Notes under the pieces: generated by a model
Databases searched by the model: none
The model's input: only the letters and a program-made list of their open reading frames with translations
What the model was told of the DNA's origin: nothing
From: Streptomyces kronopolitis
Lineage (GTDB): Bacteria > Actinomycetota > Actinomycetes > Streptomycetales > Streptomycetaceae
Direction: 5' to 3'
Length of the DNA: 64,000 bases
Assembly: GCF_014646275.1 (NCBI RefSeq)
Contig: NZ_BMND01000009.1
Location: forward strand, 1-64,000
Shown here: positions 8,419 to 16,614 of the stretch, piece by piece
Layout: every line of letters begins with the position of its first letter
Numbering within the stretch: position 1 is the first letter of the stretch
Program-made: the position numbers and the translations under genes

Positions 8419-8454
8419 ACAGCCGGTCCGGTGCCTGAGCACCGGACCGGCTGT
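8419..8454 (-). terminator. Perfect hairpin downstream of the initiator tRNA
   Basis: A perfect 16-bp stem (8419-8434 with 8439-8454) closes a four-base loop (ctga). It begins 11 nt beyond the tRNA 3' end on the minus strand. The pairing is seen directly; use as a terminator for the tRNA transcript is inferred from position. Confidence 0.8.
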
Positions 8455-8464
8455 ATCTGTGCAG

Positions 8465-8538
8465 TAGCGGGGACAGGATTTGAACCTGCGACCTCTGGGT
8501 TATGAGCCCAGCGAGCTACCGAGCTGCTCCACCCCGCG
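8465..8538 (-). tRNA. Initiator tRNA-fMet (anticodon CAT)
   Basis: The 74-nt minus-strand sequence folds as a cloverleaf. The acceptor stem GCGGGG/CCCCGC leaves base 1 (C) unpaired with base 72. The anticodon stem is CTGGG/CCCAG around the loop CTCATAA, and the T arm carries GGTTCAAATCC. The unpaired 1-72 position and three consecutive G-C pairs next to the anticodon loop are the known hallmarks of bacterial initiator tRNA, which separates it from elongator tRNA-Met. The discriminator is A at 8465. CCA is not encoded (CTG follows). Confidence 0.95.
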
Positions 8539-8625
8539 TCGGTGCACACCACCCTACGGGGCGGTGGCCGGTGGGCCAAATCGATAATCCGCGCGGGTCC
8601 CGGGGGGCGCCCGGTCCCGCCGTGC

Positions 8626-10278
8626 TCACACCGTCCGGTCGGTGATCCGTCCGGCGTCGACCTCGATCCGGCGGGTGGTGTGCACCGCCTGGAGCATCCG
8701 CCGGTCGTGGGTGACCAGCAGCAGGGTGCCGGGGTACGTGGCGAGTGCGGACTCCAGCTGTTCGATGGCCGGCAGGTCGAGGTGGTTGGTCGGCTCGTCG
8801 AGGACGAGGAGGTTGACCCCGCGGCCCTGGAGCAGCGCCAGCGCGGCGCGGGTCCGCTCACCCGGTGAGAGCGTGCGGGCCGGGCGCAGGACGTGCGCCG
8901 CCTTCAGCCCGAACTTGGCGAGCAGGGTGCGGACATCGGCCGGCGACAGCTCGGGGACATGGGCCCGGAAGGCCTCCATCAGCGGCGCCTCGCCCCCGTC
9001 ACCGAAGAGCTGGCCGCGCGCCTGGTCCACCTCGCCGACGACCACGCCGGGGCCCAGCGCGGCATGCCCCTCGTCCAGCGGCAGCCGGCCGAGGAGGGCG
9101 GCGAGCAGGGTGGACTTGCCGGCGCCGTTGGGGCCGGTGATGGCGACCCGGTCCGCCCAGTCGATCTGGAGGTCCACCGGGCCGAAGCGGAACGTGCCGC
9201 GCCGCACCGCGGCGCCGCGCAGGGTGGCCACCACCGCGCCGGCCCGCGGGGCGGCGGCGATCTCCATCCGCAGCTCCCACTCCTTGCGCGGCTCCTCGAC
9301 GACCTCCAGCCGCTCGATCATGCGCTGGGTCTGCTTGGCCTTCGCGGCCTGCTTCTCGGTGGCCTCGACCCGGGCGTTGCGGCCGACCTTGTCGTTGTCG
9401 GGGGCCTTGCGGCGGGCGTTCTTGACGCCCTTCTCCATCCAGTTGCGCTGGGTGTGCGCACGGGTCTCCAGGGCGGACCTGGTGTCGGCGTACTCCTCGT
9501 ACTGCTCGCGGGCGTGGCGCCGGGCCCGCTCGCGCTCCTCCAGATAGGAGGCGTAGCCGCCGCCGTAGGTGTTGACCTGCTGCTGGGCGAGGTCGAGTTC
9601 GACGACGCGGCTGACCGTGCGGGTCAGGAACTCGCGGTCGTGGCTGACCAGGACGGTGCCGGCGCGCAGCCCGGTGACGAAGGACTCCAGCCGGTGCAGG
9701 CCGTCCAGATCGAGGTCGTTGGTGGGCTCGTCCAGCAGGAAGATGTCGTAGCGGGAGAGCAGGAGCGAGGCGAGGGAGGCGCGGGCGGCCTGGCCGCCGG
9801 AGAGCGTGGTCATCGCCTGGTCGAGGCCGACGGACAGGCCCAGCTGGGCGGCGGTCTCCTCGGCGCGCTCGTCGAGGTCGGCGGCGCCCAGCGCGAGCCA
9901 GCGCTCCAGCGCCGTGGCGTAGGCGTCGTCCGCGCCGGGCCGCTCCTCGACCAGCGCCTCGGTGGCGGTGTCGAGGGCGAGCTGGGCGGCGGCCACGCCC
10001 GTGCGCCGGGCGAGGAAGGCCCGGACGGTCTCGCCGGGGCGGCGGTCGGGTTCCTGCGGGAGGTGGCCGACGGTGGCGGCGGGCGGGCTGAGGGCGAGCT
10101 TGCCGTCCTCCGGGGTGTCCAGTCCGGCCAGCAGGCGCAGCAGGGTGGACTCGCCCGCGCCGTTGGCGCCGACGAGGCCGACCACATCGCCGGGGGCGAT
10201 GACCAGGTCGAGACCGGAGAACAGGACGCGCTCGCCGTGGCCGGCGGCGAGGTCTTTGGCGACGAGAGTGGCTGACAT
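8626..10278 (-). CDS. ABC-F family ATPase with Glu in place of the Walker A lysine in the first cassette
   Basis: A 550-residue soluble protein with two ABC cassettes and no membrane spans, joined by a charged linker (about 250-320), as in ABC-F translation or antibiotic-resistance factors that act on ribosomes. Cassette 1 has signature LSGGQAARASLA and Walker B FLLDEPTNDLDLD, but its Walker A reads GANGAGEST: E43, codon 10152-10150 GAG, replaces the invariant lysine. Cassette 2 is intact, with GPNGAGKST, LSPGERTRAALA and VLDEPTNHLDL. The ATG at 10278 is followed by MSATLVAKDL. Divergent from the enoyl-CoA hydratase gene 54 bp away. Whether site 1 still binds ATP is uncertain. Confidence 0.88.
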   Translation of the reverse strand: MSATLVAKDLAAGHGERVLFSGLDLVIAPGDVVGLVGANGAGESTLLRLLAGLDTPEDGKLALSPPAATVGHLPQEPDRRPGETVRAFLARRTGVAAAQLALDTATEALVEERPGADDAYATALERWLALGAADLDERAEETAAQLGLSVGLDQAMTTLSGGQAARASLASLLLSRYDIFLLDEPTNDLDLDGLHRLESFVTGLRAGTVLVSHDREFLTRTVSRVVELDLAQQQVNTYGGGYASYLEERERARRHAREQYEEYADTRSALETRAHTQRNWMEKGVKNARRKAPDNDKVGRNARVEATEKQAAKAKQTQRMIERLEVVEEPRKEWELRMEIAAAPRAGAVVATLRGAAVRRGTFRFGPVDLQIDWADRVAITGPNGAGKSTLLAALLGRLPLDEGHAALGPGVVVGEVDQARGQLFGDGGEAPLMEAFRAHVPELSPADVRTLLAKFGLKAAHVLRPARTLSPGERTRAALALLQGRGVNLLVLDEPTNHLDLPAIEQLESALATYPGTLLLVTHDRRMLQAVHTTRRIEVDAGRITDRTV

Positions 10279-10320
10279 CAGGCCGCCGATGCTATCGGGC
10301 CGGGCCCGCGGCGGGCGTTC

Positions 10321-10326
10321 TACCAT
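10321..10326 (+). promoter_or_regulatory. Candidate -10 element (TACCAT) of a leaderless promoter
   Basis: TACCAT lies exactly six nt before the ATG at 10333, and no Shine-Dalgarno is present. A TANNNT about 6-7 nt before the start is the usual layout for leaderless transcripts in Streptomyces. Confidence 0.55.
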
Positions 10327-10332
10327 CCGGGC

Positions 10333-11103
10333 ATGGAACCCGGTCTGAAGACACACGTCAGCGACGGCACCGCGACCGTCACGATCAGCAACATCGGCAA
10401 GCGGAATGCCATGACGGTGCAGATGTGGCGGGAGCTGCCGCCGCTGCTGGAGCGGCTGGCGGGCGACCGGTCCGTACGGTCGCTGGTGCTGACCGGGGAG
10501 GGCGGGACGTTCTGCGCGGGGGCGGACATCGGGGCGCTGCGGGAGGGGGCCGGTGAGTCGCAGGGGCTGGCGGTGGCGGCGGAGGAGGCGCTCGCGGCGT
10601 TCCCCGGTCCGACGCTGGCGGCGATACGCGGCTACTGCGTGGGCGGCGGCGCCCAGTTGGCGGCCGCCTGCGATCTGCGCTTCGCGGAGGAGGGCGCGCT
10701 GTTCGGGGTGACGCCGGCCAAGCTGGCGGTGGTCTATCCGGCGTCCGCCACCCGGCGGCTGGTCCGGCTGGTCGGGCTCTCCACCGCCAAGTACCTGCTC
10801 TTCTCCGGGGAGTTGATCGACTGCGCGCGGGCACTGCGCACCGGCCTGGTGGACGAGGTGCTGGCCGAGGGGGAGCTGGGCAAGCGGGTGGCGGAGTTCT
10901 CGGCCGTCCTGGCCAGCCGGTCGCTGCTGACGCAGACCGCGGCGAAGGAGCTGGCCAACGGCACCTGGGACGTGCCGCCGGCCGAGGCCGAGGAGCGGGG
11001 CGCGCACTGGGCCGGGCAGGCCCGGGCGAGCGGCGACACCGCGGAGGGGGCCGCCGCCTTCCTGGAGCGCCGGGCGCCGCGCTTCACCTGGCCCGCGGGC
11101 TGA
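10333..11103 (+). CDS. Enoyl-CoA hydratase/isomerase family protein
   Basis: A 256-residue crotonase-fold protein. The oxyanion-hole segments are GTFCAGADIGAL (about residues 58-69) and GYCVGGGAQLAAACDLRFAEE (about 98-118), followed by FGVTPAKLAVVYP. The equivalent of the usual hydratase glutamate in the PE.LG segment is not obvious here (VTPAKL), so the reaction could be an isomerase or another crotonase-type activity. No other fatty-acid gene is adjacent. It has its own promoter, apparently leaderless. Subfamily and substrate are not assigned. Confidence 0.85.
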   Translation: MEPGLKTHVSDGTATVTISNIGKRNAMTVQMWRELPPLLERLAGDRSVRSLVLTGEGGTFCAGADIGALREGAGESQGLAVAAEEALAAFPGPTLAAIRGYCVGGGAQLAAACDLRFAEEGALFGVTPAKLAVVYPASATRRLVRLVGLSTAKYLLFSGELIDCARALRTGLVDEVLAEGELGKRVAEFSAVLASRSLLTQTAAKELANGTWDVPPAEAEERGAHWAGQARASGDTAEGAAAFLERRAPRFTWPAG

Positions 11104-11169
11104 GCGGGGCGGGGTCCGCGGACACCGGGGCCGGGTCCGAAGCGGGGTCCGGGCCCGAAGCGGGGCCCG

Positions 11170-11814
11170 TCACCGCTCCCCCGCCAGCAGGAACCGGCTG
11201 CGCTCCCGCAGCGCCGCGGTGACCTCGGCCGGGGCCTTGTCCGGGGAGCCCGCGTCGTAGGGCGGCTGCGGGTCGTACTCGATGCCGAGCTGGATCATCT
11301 GGGCCGCGGCGTCCCCGGCGATCCGGCCCGCCAGCGCCAGCCCCATGTCGATGCCGGAGGAGACACCGGCGGCCGTGACGTACTTGCCGTCGAAGACCAC
11401 CCGCTCCCCGGTCGGCTCGGCGCCCAGCGCCGGGAGCTGCTCCAGCGCGAGCCAGTGCGAGGTGGCCCGGCGCCCCCTCAGCAGGCCCGCCGCGCCGAGG
11501 ATCAGCGAGCCGGTGCACACCGAGGTGGTCCAGGTGGTGGTGGCGTCCACGGCGCGGATCCACTCGTGCAGCGGGCCGTCGGCCATCTGCGCGGTCTGCC
11601 CGGGCCCGCCGGGCACGACGAGGATGTCCGGCGCGGTGACCTCCTCCAGCGCGGCGTCGGCGACCAGCCCCAGCGAGCCGGTGTCGTTGCGGTAGGGGCC
11701 GGTGTGTTCGCCGACGAAGACCGCCTCGACCCCCGGCAGCCGGCTGAGGGTGTCGTAGGGGCCGACGGCGTCCAGGGCGGTGAACCGGTCGAAGAGGAGG
11801 ATCGCGAGCTGCAT
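11170..11814 (-). CDS. DJ-1/PfpI family protein (isonitrile-hydratase-like)
   Basis: A 214-residue class I glutamine-amidotransferase-like domain. MQLAILLFDRFTALDAVGP opens the fold, and the nucleophile elbow is SVCTGSLILGAAGLL with the conserved cysteine. PDILVVPGGPG contributes the usual glycine-rich loop. Close relatives are annotated as isonitrile hydratases or general DJ-1/PfpI proteins; the substrate is not known. AGGAA precedes the ATG at 11814. It follows the GlxA-type regulator with 50 bp between them, and the two may be co-transcribed. The regulator's own N-terminal domain belongs to the same superfamily. Confidence 0.85.
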   Translation of the reverse strand: MQLAILLFDRFTALDAVGPYDTLSRLPGVEAVFVGEHTGPYRNDTGSLGLVADAALEEVTAPDILVVPGGPGQTAQMADGPLHEWIRAVDATTTWTTSVCTGSLILGAAGLLRGRRATSHWLALEQLPALGAEPTGERVVFDGKYVTAAGVSSGIDMGLALAGRIAGDAAAQMIQLGIEYDPQPPYDAGSPDKAPAEVTAALRERSRFLLAGER

Positions 11815-11864
11815 GGCGGGTTCCTGTCGGTAGGAGTGGTGCCGGCCCGGTGGCCGGCGGGGGA

Positions 11865-12836
11865 TCAGGTCGCGGGTACGGGCGGCGCGGACGGCCGGAA
11901 GCGGCGGCGGTATTCGGCCGGGGAGGTGTCCAGGGCGCGGAGGAAGGCGCGGCGCATGGCCTCGGGGGTGCCGTAGCCGCAGTGGCGGGAGACCTGCGCG
12001 ATGCCGTCGGCGGTGTCCTCCAGGCGCCGGCGGGCGGCCTCCAGCCGGACCCGGTCGACATAGCGCCCCGGCGGCATCCCGACCTCGTCGCGGAACGCCC
12101 GGGCGAAGTGCCGCGGGGACAGGCCCGCACGGTCCGCGAGGGCCTCGACGGACAGGTCCGCCGCCGGGTGCTCGGTGATCCACTGCTGGAGGTCGCGCAG
12201 CGGCCGCCGGTCGGCGAGCTGGACCGCGAGCTGGGCGCTGAACTGGGTCTGGTTGCCCGGCCGGCGCAGGAAGACGACCAGCTGCCGGGCGACGGCCAGC
12301 GCGAGGTCCCGGCCGAGGTCCTCCTCCACCAGCGCCAGCGCGAGGTCGATGCCGGCCGTCACGCCCGCGGAGGTGGCCACGTCGCCGTCCCGTACGTAGA
12401 TCGGCTCCGGTTCGACGCGCACGGCGGGGTAGCGGCGGGCGAGGGTGTCGCAGAGCATCCAGTGGGTGGTCGCGCGGCGGCCGTCCAGCAGCCCGGCCTC
12501 GGCCAGCAGCAGCGCCCCGCTGCACACCGAGACCTTCCGCCGGGCGCGGTGGGCGTTGCCGCGCAGCCAGTCGATCAGCCGCGGGTCGGGGGCGCGGGTG
12601 CCCTGGCCGCCGGGCACCAGCAGGGTGTGCGGCACCGCTGCCTCGTCGAGCGTGAGGTCGGGGACGAGGGTGAGCCCGCTGGTGGTGCGGACCGGGGCGC
12701 CGTCGAGCGTGGCGGTGCGGATCCGGTAGGCGGCCGGCTCTTCCGGGGACGCCTCGTGGAAGACCTCGACGGGCCCGCAGACGTCGAGCGCCTGGACACC
12801 GTCGAAGAGGATCACGAGGACCTCGCGCTGTTCCAT
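11865..12836 (-). CDS. GlxA family transcriptional regulator (DJ-1/PfpI domain plus AraC-type DNA-binding domain)
   Basis: A 323-residue two-domain regulator. Residues about 1-190 form a DJ-1/PfpI-like sensor (VLVILFDGVQALDVCGP, LLVPGGQG, SVCSGALLLAEAGLL with cysteine). Residues about 215-315 form an AraC-type double helix-turn-helix (LSVEALADRAGLSPRHFARAF and DGIAQVSRHCGYGTPEAMRRAF). The start is the ATG at 12836. The downstream DJ-1 family gene is its most likely target, with autoregulation from the divergent region 12837-12980 possible. The inducer is unknown. Confidence 0.9.
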   Translation of the reverse strand: MEQREVLVILFDGVQALDVCGPVEVFHEASPEEPAAYRIRTATLDGAPVRTTSGLTLVPDLTLDEAAVPHTLLVPGGQGTRAPDPRLIDWLRGNAHRARRKVSVCSGALLLAEAGLLDGRRATTHWMLCDTLARRYPAVRVEPEPIYVRDGDVATSAGVTAGIDLALALVEEDLGRDLALAVARQLVVFLRRPGNQTQFSAQLAVQLADRRPLRDLQQWITEHPAADLSVEALADRAGLSPRHFARAFRDEVGMPPGRYVDRVRLEAARRRLEDTADGIAQVSRHCGYGTPEAMRRAFLRALDTSPAEYRRRFRPSAPPVPAT

Positions 12837-12968
12837 GTCTCCATCCTGGCCACCGCGGCGGATGGCAGCAATGACGGGTTTCCCACCTTTCCTGCCACCA
12901 CCGGACGGGAAGCGGAGGGTGCGGCCGGTTCCGGTCCCCCGGGCTCTTGCTCCATACCCACCGGTCGG

Positions 12969-12974
12969 TAGCCT
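12969..12974 (+). promoter_or_regulatory. Candidate -10 element (TAGCCT) of a leaderless promoter
   Basis: TAGCCT is placed six nt before the ATG at 12981. GCCTCC is the spacer, and it carries no Shine-Dalgarno. Confidence 0.55.
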
Positions 12975-12980
12975 GCCTCC

Positions 12981-13850
12981 ATGACCACTTCCAGCGCACT
13001 GCCCGAGCAGGCCGGCCGCACCTGCCACAACGCCGTCAACCCGTTCCACTCCACGCACTACTTCGCGCCGGAGCTCGCCGCGGAGCTGGCGAAGGCCGGC
13101 ATCGAGAACCGCAGCGCCGGCTACTTCGCCTGTCGTGGCGCGGCCATGGGCGCGGTCGGCCCCGGCACGGTCACGGCGACCTTCTACAACTTCAAGCACG
13201 ACCTCGTCGCCGCGCACGTCCCGCAGGTCTGGACGGTCACCACCCCGCAGGCGGTGCTGGACGCCCGGCTGCGCGCCGTGGACGCCACGCTGCGCCGGCT
13301 GCTCGGCCCGGAGGCCGTCGCCTCCCCGGAGATGGCCGAGGCCGCGGAGCTGGCGCTGCGCGCGACCGAGGGCTGCTCCCGGCAGGCCCGCCCGCTGTAC
13401 GCCGCGCACGCCGACCTCCCGGTGCCCGACGCCCCGCACCTGGCCTACTGGCACGCCGCGACGCTGCTGCGCGAACACCGCGGCGACGGCCATCTGTCCG
13501 CGCTGCTGGACGCCGGGCTCGACGGCCTGGAGGCGCTGGTCACGCACACCGCCAGCGGCCGCGGGATGAGCTACCAGGGCGTCATGGCGACCCGCGGCTG
13601 GTCGGAGGAGGACTGGCAGGCCGCGCAGGAGCGGCTGCGCGAGCGCGGGCTGCTGGACGCCGAGGGCGAGTTGACCGGGGCCGGGGTGGAGCTGCGCAAG
13701 GACCTGGAGCGGGCGACGGACCGGCTGGACCGGGCGCCGTACGCGCACCTGGGCGCCGAGGGCGTGGCCCGGCTGACCGAACTCGCCACCGGCTTCACCA
13801 CCGCCGTCATGGAGGCCGGGGCGTTCCCGGCCGCGCTGTTCGGCAAGTGA
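12981..13850 (+). CDS. SCO6745-family protein, function unknown
   Basis: A 289-residue soluble protein that I recognise as the actinobacterial SCO6745 family. Features are the N-terminal CHNAVNPFHSTHYFAPELAA, GYFACRGAAMG, the central ATFYNFKHDLV, and the late MATRGWSEEDWQAA...GLLDAEGELTGAG segment, which reads like a winged-helix. Members are described as helix-turn-helix-containing, but no biochemical role is established. It is divergent from the GlxA regulator. Nearness to idi resembles the arrangement I remember from S. coelicolor, which supports an orthologous position. No signal peptide or membrane span is seen. Confidence 0.75.
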   Translation: MTTSSALPEQAGRTCHNAVNPFHSTHYFAPELAAELAKAGIENRSAGYFACRGAAMGAVGPGTVTATFYNFKHDLVAAHVPQVWTVTTPQAVLDARLRAVDATLRRLLGPEAVASPEMAEAAELALRATEGCSRQARPLYAAHADLPVPDAPHLAYWHAATLLREHRGDGHLSALLDAGLDGLEALVTHTASGRGMSYQGVMATRGWSEEDWQAAQERLRERGLLDAEGELTGAGVELRKDLERATDRLDRAPYAHLGAEGVARLTELATGFTTAVMEAGAFPAALFGK

Positions 13851-14113
13851 GCCGGCCGCCGGGGCGGTGATCCGGCGGGCGGCCGCGGTGACACTCCCGG
13901 GAGCAACTGCCCCTCAGCGGTGACGTATCGGGCCTTCCGGGCGGGGGTGTGCGCGGCCGCACGCACACCCCCGGCGCCGGGGAGCAGCCGCGGACCCGCG
14001 GGCGGCCGAGGACTCCGGGGACACTCCCCGTCGGCTGGGCGGCACGACAGTGCGGCCCGCCACCCGGCACAATGCAGGCTCATGCAAGCGCTGGAAGGCA
14101 GGTCAGGATCAAC

Positions 14114-16429
14114 GTGACGGCATCCACTGAGCCCATCGGGGCCCTCGGGTCCATCGAAGCGAGGATCGCCGGGGAGCTCGGCGTCAAGGAGCGGCAGGTG
14201 AGGTCCGCGGTCGAACTGCTCGACGGCGGCTCGACCGTCCCGTTCATCGCGCGCTACCGCAAGGAAGCCACCGAGATGCTCGACGACGCGCAGCTGCGCG
14301 GGCTCGAGGAACGGCTGCGCTATCTGCGGGAGCTGGAGGAGCGGCGGGGTGCGATCCTGGAGTCCGTGCGGTCCCAGGGCAAGCTGGACGAGGCCCTGGA
14401 GGCGCAGATCCGCGGCGCCGATTCCAAGGCGCGCCTGGAGGACATCTACCTCCCGTTCAAGCCCAAGCGGCGCACCAAGGCCCAGATCGCCCGGGAGGCG
14501 GGCCTGGAGCCGCTCGCCGACGGGCTGCTGGCCGATCCGTCGACGGAGCCGGCCGCGGCCGCCGCGGCGTTCGTGGACGCGGACAAGGGTGTCGCCGACG
14601 CGGCCGCCGCCCTGGAGGGCGCGCGGGCCGTCCTGACCGAGCGGTTCGGCGAGGACGCGGATCTGATCGGTGAGCTGCGCGAACGGATGTGGTCGCGCGG
14701 GCGGGTCGCGGCGAAGGTGCGCGCGGGCAAGGAGGAGGCCGGCGCGAAGTTCGCCGACTACTTCGACTTCGCCGAGCCGTTCACCGCACTGCCCTCGCAC
14801 CGGGTGCTGGCGATGTTCCGCGGCGAGAAGGAGGAGGTCCTCGACCTCACCCTGGAGCCGGAGGACCCGGCGGTGGTCACCGAGGGGCCCAGCTCCTACG
14901 AGGAGTCCATCGCGCACCGCTTCGGGGTCGCCGACCGCGGCCGTCCGGCGGACAAGTGGCTCAAGGACACGGTCCGTTGGGCCTGGCGCACCCGCGTGCA
15001 GGTGCACCTGGGGATCGATCTGCGGCTGCGGCTGCGGCAGGCCGCCGAGGACGAGGCGGTGCGGGTCTTCGCGTCGAACCTGCGCGATCTGCTGCTGGCG
15101 GCGCCCGCCGGGACCCGCGCCACGATGGGCCTGGACCCCGGTTTCCGTACCGGCGTGAAGGTCGCGGTGGTGGACGCCACCGGCAAGGTCGCCGCCACGG
15201 AGACCGTCTACCCCCATGTCCCGCAGCAGAAGTGGGACGCCGCGCTGGCCACCCTCGCCGAGCTGGCCCGCGCGCACGACGTCGAGCTGATCGCGATCGG
15301 CAACGGCACCGCCTCGCGCGAGACCGACAAGCTGGCGGCCGATCTGATCGCCGCCCGGCCGGAGCTGAAGCTGACGAAGGTGATGGTGTCCGAGGCCGGC
15401 GCCTCGGTGTACTCCGCCTCCGCGTTCGCCTCCCAGGAGCTGCCCGAGCTGGATGTCTCGCTGCGCGGCGCGGTGTCCATCGCCCGGCGCCTCCAGGACC
15501 CGCTGGCCGAGCTGGTCAAGATCGACCCGAAGTCGATCGGGGTGGGCCAGTACCAGCACGACCTGTCCGAGGTGAAGCTGTCGCGCTCGCTCGACGCCGT
15601 GGTCGAGGACTGTGTGAACGGCGTCGGGGTGGACGTCAACACCGCCTCCGCGCCGCTGTTGTCGCGGGTGTCGGGCATCGGCTCCGGGCTCGCCGAGAAC
15701 ATCGTCACGCACCGGGACAGCAACGGCCCGTTCCGCTCCCGCAAGGCCCTCAAGGACGTGGCGCGGCTCGGCCCGAAGGCGTACGAGCAGTGCGCGGGCT
15801 TCCTGCGGATCCGGGGCGGCGACGACCCGCTGGACGCCTCCAGCGTGCACCCGGAGGCGTATCCGGTGGTGCGGCGGATGGTGAAGTCGGCGGGCACCGA
15901 GGTCGGCTCGCTGATCGGCAACACCGCGGTGCTGCGCACGCTGAAGGCCGCCGACTTCGTCGACGACTCCTTCGGCCTGCCGACGGTCGGCGACATCCTC
16001 CAGGAGCTGGAGAAGCCGGGCCGCGACCCGCGTCCGGTCTTCAAGACGGCGACCTTCAAGGAGGGCGTGGAGAAGATCGGCGATCTGCAGCCGGGGATGA
16101 TCCTGGAGGGCGTGGTGACCAATGTCGCTGCCTTCGGGGCGTTCGTGGACGTGGGTGTCCACCAGGACGGCCTGGTCCATGTCTCGGCGATGTCGAAGAC
16201 CTTCGTCAAGGACCCGCGGGACGTGGTGAAGCCGGGCGATATCGTGCGCGTCAAGGTGCTCGATGTCGACATTCCGCGCAATCGGATCTCGCTGACGCTG
16301 CGGCTGGAGGACGAGCACGGTAAGGGCGGCCAGGCGGCCGGCGGCGGCGAGCGCCGCGGCGGCGCGGGCGGTGGCCGCGGCCGTCGCCTCGCCGGCCGGG
16401 AAGGCGGGCGGGGCGGTCCTCTTCGGTAG
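14114..16429 (+). CDS. tex: Tex family transcription accessory/RNA-binding protein, apparently truncated by an amber codon
   Basis: A 771-residue Tex protein: N-terminal helical region with PFIARYRKEAT, a YqgF/RNase-H-like fold (MGLDPGFRTGVKVAVVDATG, about 338-440), helix-hairpin-helix repeats (VSGIGSGLAENIVTHRDSNG, about 515-565) and a C-terminal S1 domain (GVVTNVAAFGAFVDVGVHQD, about 655-735). Tex binds nucleic acid and is linked to transcription. The GTG at 14114 is preferred, with AGGA five nt upstream. The frame ends at TAG 16427-16429 inside the arginine/glycine-rich tail. The same frame then resumes for 43 codons with the expected Tex tail, so this stop looks like a recent nonsense change or sequencing error. 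Confidence 0.9.
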   Translation: MTASTEPIGALGSIEARIAGELGVKERQVRSAVELLDGGSTVPFIARYRKEATEMLDDAQLRGLEERLRYLRELEERRGAILESVRSQGKLDEALEAQIRGADSKARLEDIYLPFKPKRRTKAQIAREAGLEPLADGLLADPSTEPAAAAAAFVDADKGVADAAAALEGARAVLTERFGEDADLIGELRERMWSRGRVAAKVRAGKEEAGAKFADYFDFAEPFTALPSHRVLAMFRGEKEEVLDLTLEPEDPAVVTEGPSSYEESIAHRFGVADRGRPADKWLKDTVRWAWRTRVQVHLGIDLRLRLRQAAEDEAVRVFASNLRDLLLAAPAGTRATMGLDPGFRTGVKVAVVDATGKVAATETVYPHVPQQKWDAALATLAELARAHDVELIAIGNGTASRETDKLAADLIAARPELKLTKVMVSEAGASVYSASAFASQELPELDVSLRGAVSIARRLQDPLAELVKIDPKSIGVGQYQHDLSEVKLSRSLDAVVEDCVNGVGVDVNTASAPLLSRVSGIGSGLAENIVTHRDSNGPFRSRKALKDVARLGPKAYEQCAGFLRIRGGDDPLDASSVHPEAYPVVRRMVKSAGTEVGSLIGNTAVLRTLKAADFVDDSFGLPTVGDILQELEKPGRDPRPVFKTATFKEGVEKIGDLQPGMILEGVVTNVAAFGAFVDVGVHQDGLVHVSAMSKTFVKDPRDVVKPGDIVRVKVLDVDIPRNRISLTLRLEDEHGKGGQAAGGGERRGGAGGGRGRRLAGREGGRGGPLR

Positions 16430-16561
16430 GGGCAGGGCGGCGACCGCCGGCGCGGCGGCGGTGACCGGCGGGGCGGCCGGGACGCCGCGCCCGCCAACGA
16501 CGCGATGGCGGACGCCCTGCGGCGGGCCGGGCTGCTGGGCAAGGAGCGCGGCGGCCGCTGA
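16430..16561 (+). pseudogene. Untranslated in-frame C-terminal tail of tex
   Basis: Directly after the TAG, the tex frame stays open for 43 codons to TGA 16559-16561. It encodes an Arg/Gly-rich stretch and then APANDAMADALRRAGLL, the kind of ending I remember for Streptomyces Tex proteins. A hairpin terminator starts six nt after this second stop. This supports 16561 as the original gene end. Confidence 0.75.
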
Positions 16562-16566
16562 GGTAC

Positions 16567-16599
16567 CCCGGCAGCGGCGGAGTTCCCGCCGCTGCCGGG
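16567..16599. terminator. Bidirectional hairpin between tex and the FUSC gene
   Basis: A perfect 14-bp stem (16567-16580 with 16586-16599) closes a five-base loop between the 3' ends of two convergent genes. It can serve both strands. Confidence 0.8.
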
Positions 16600-16614
16600 C
16601 AGTTCGCCGTCGGC

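Noticed and set aside
8626..11007. Upstream extension of the ABC-F frame to 793 codons
   Set aside because: The part beyond 10278 is antisense to the enoyl-CoA hydratase gene and has no ABC sequence; ATG 10278 starts the conserved protein.
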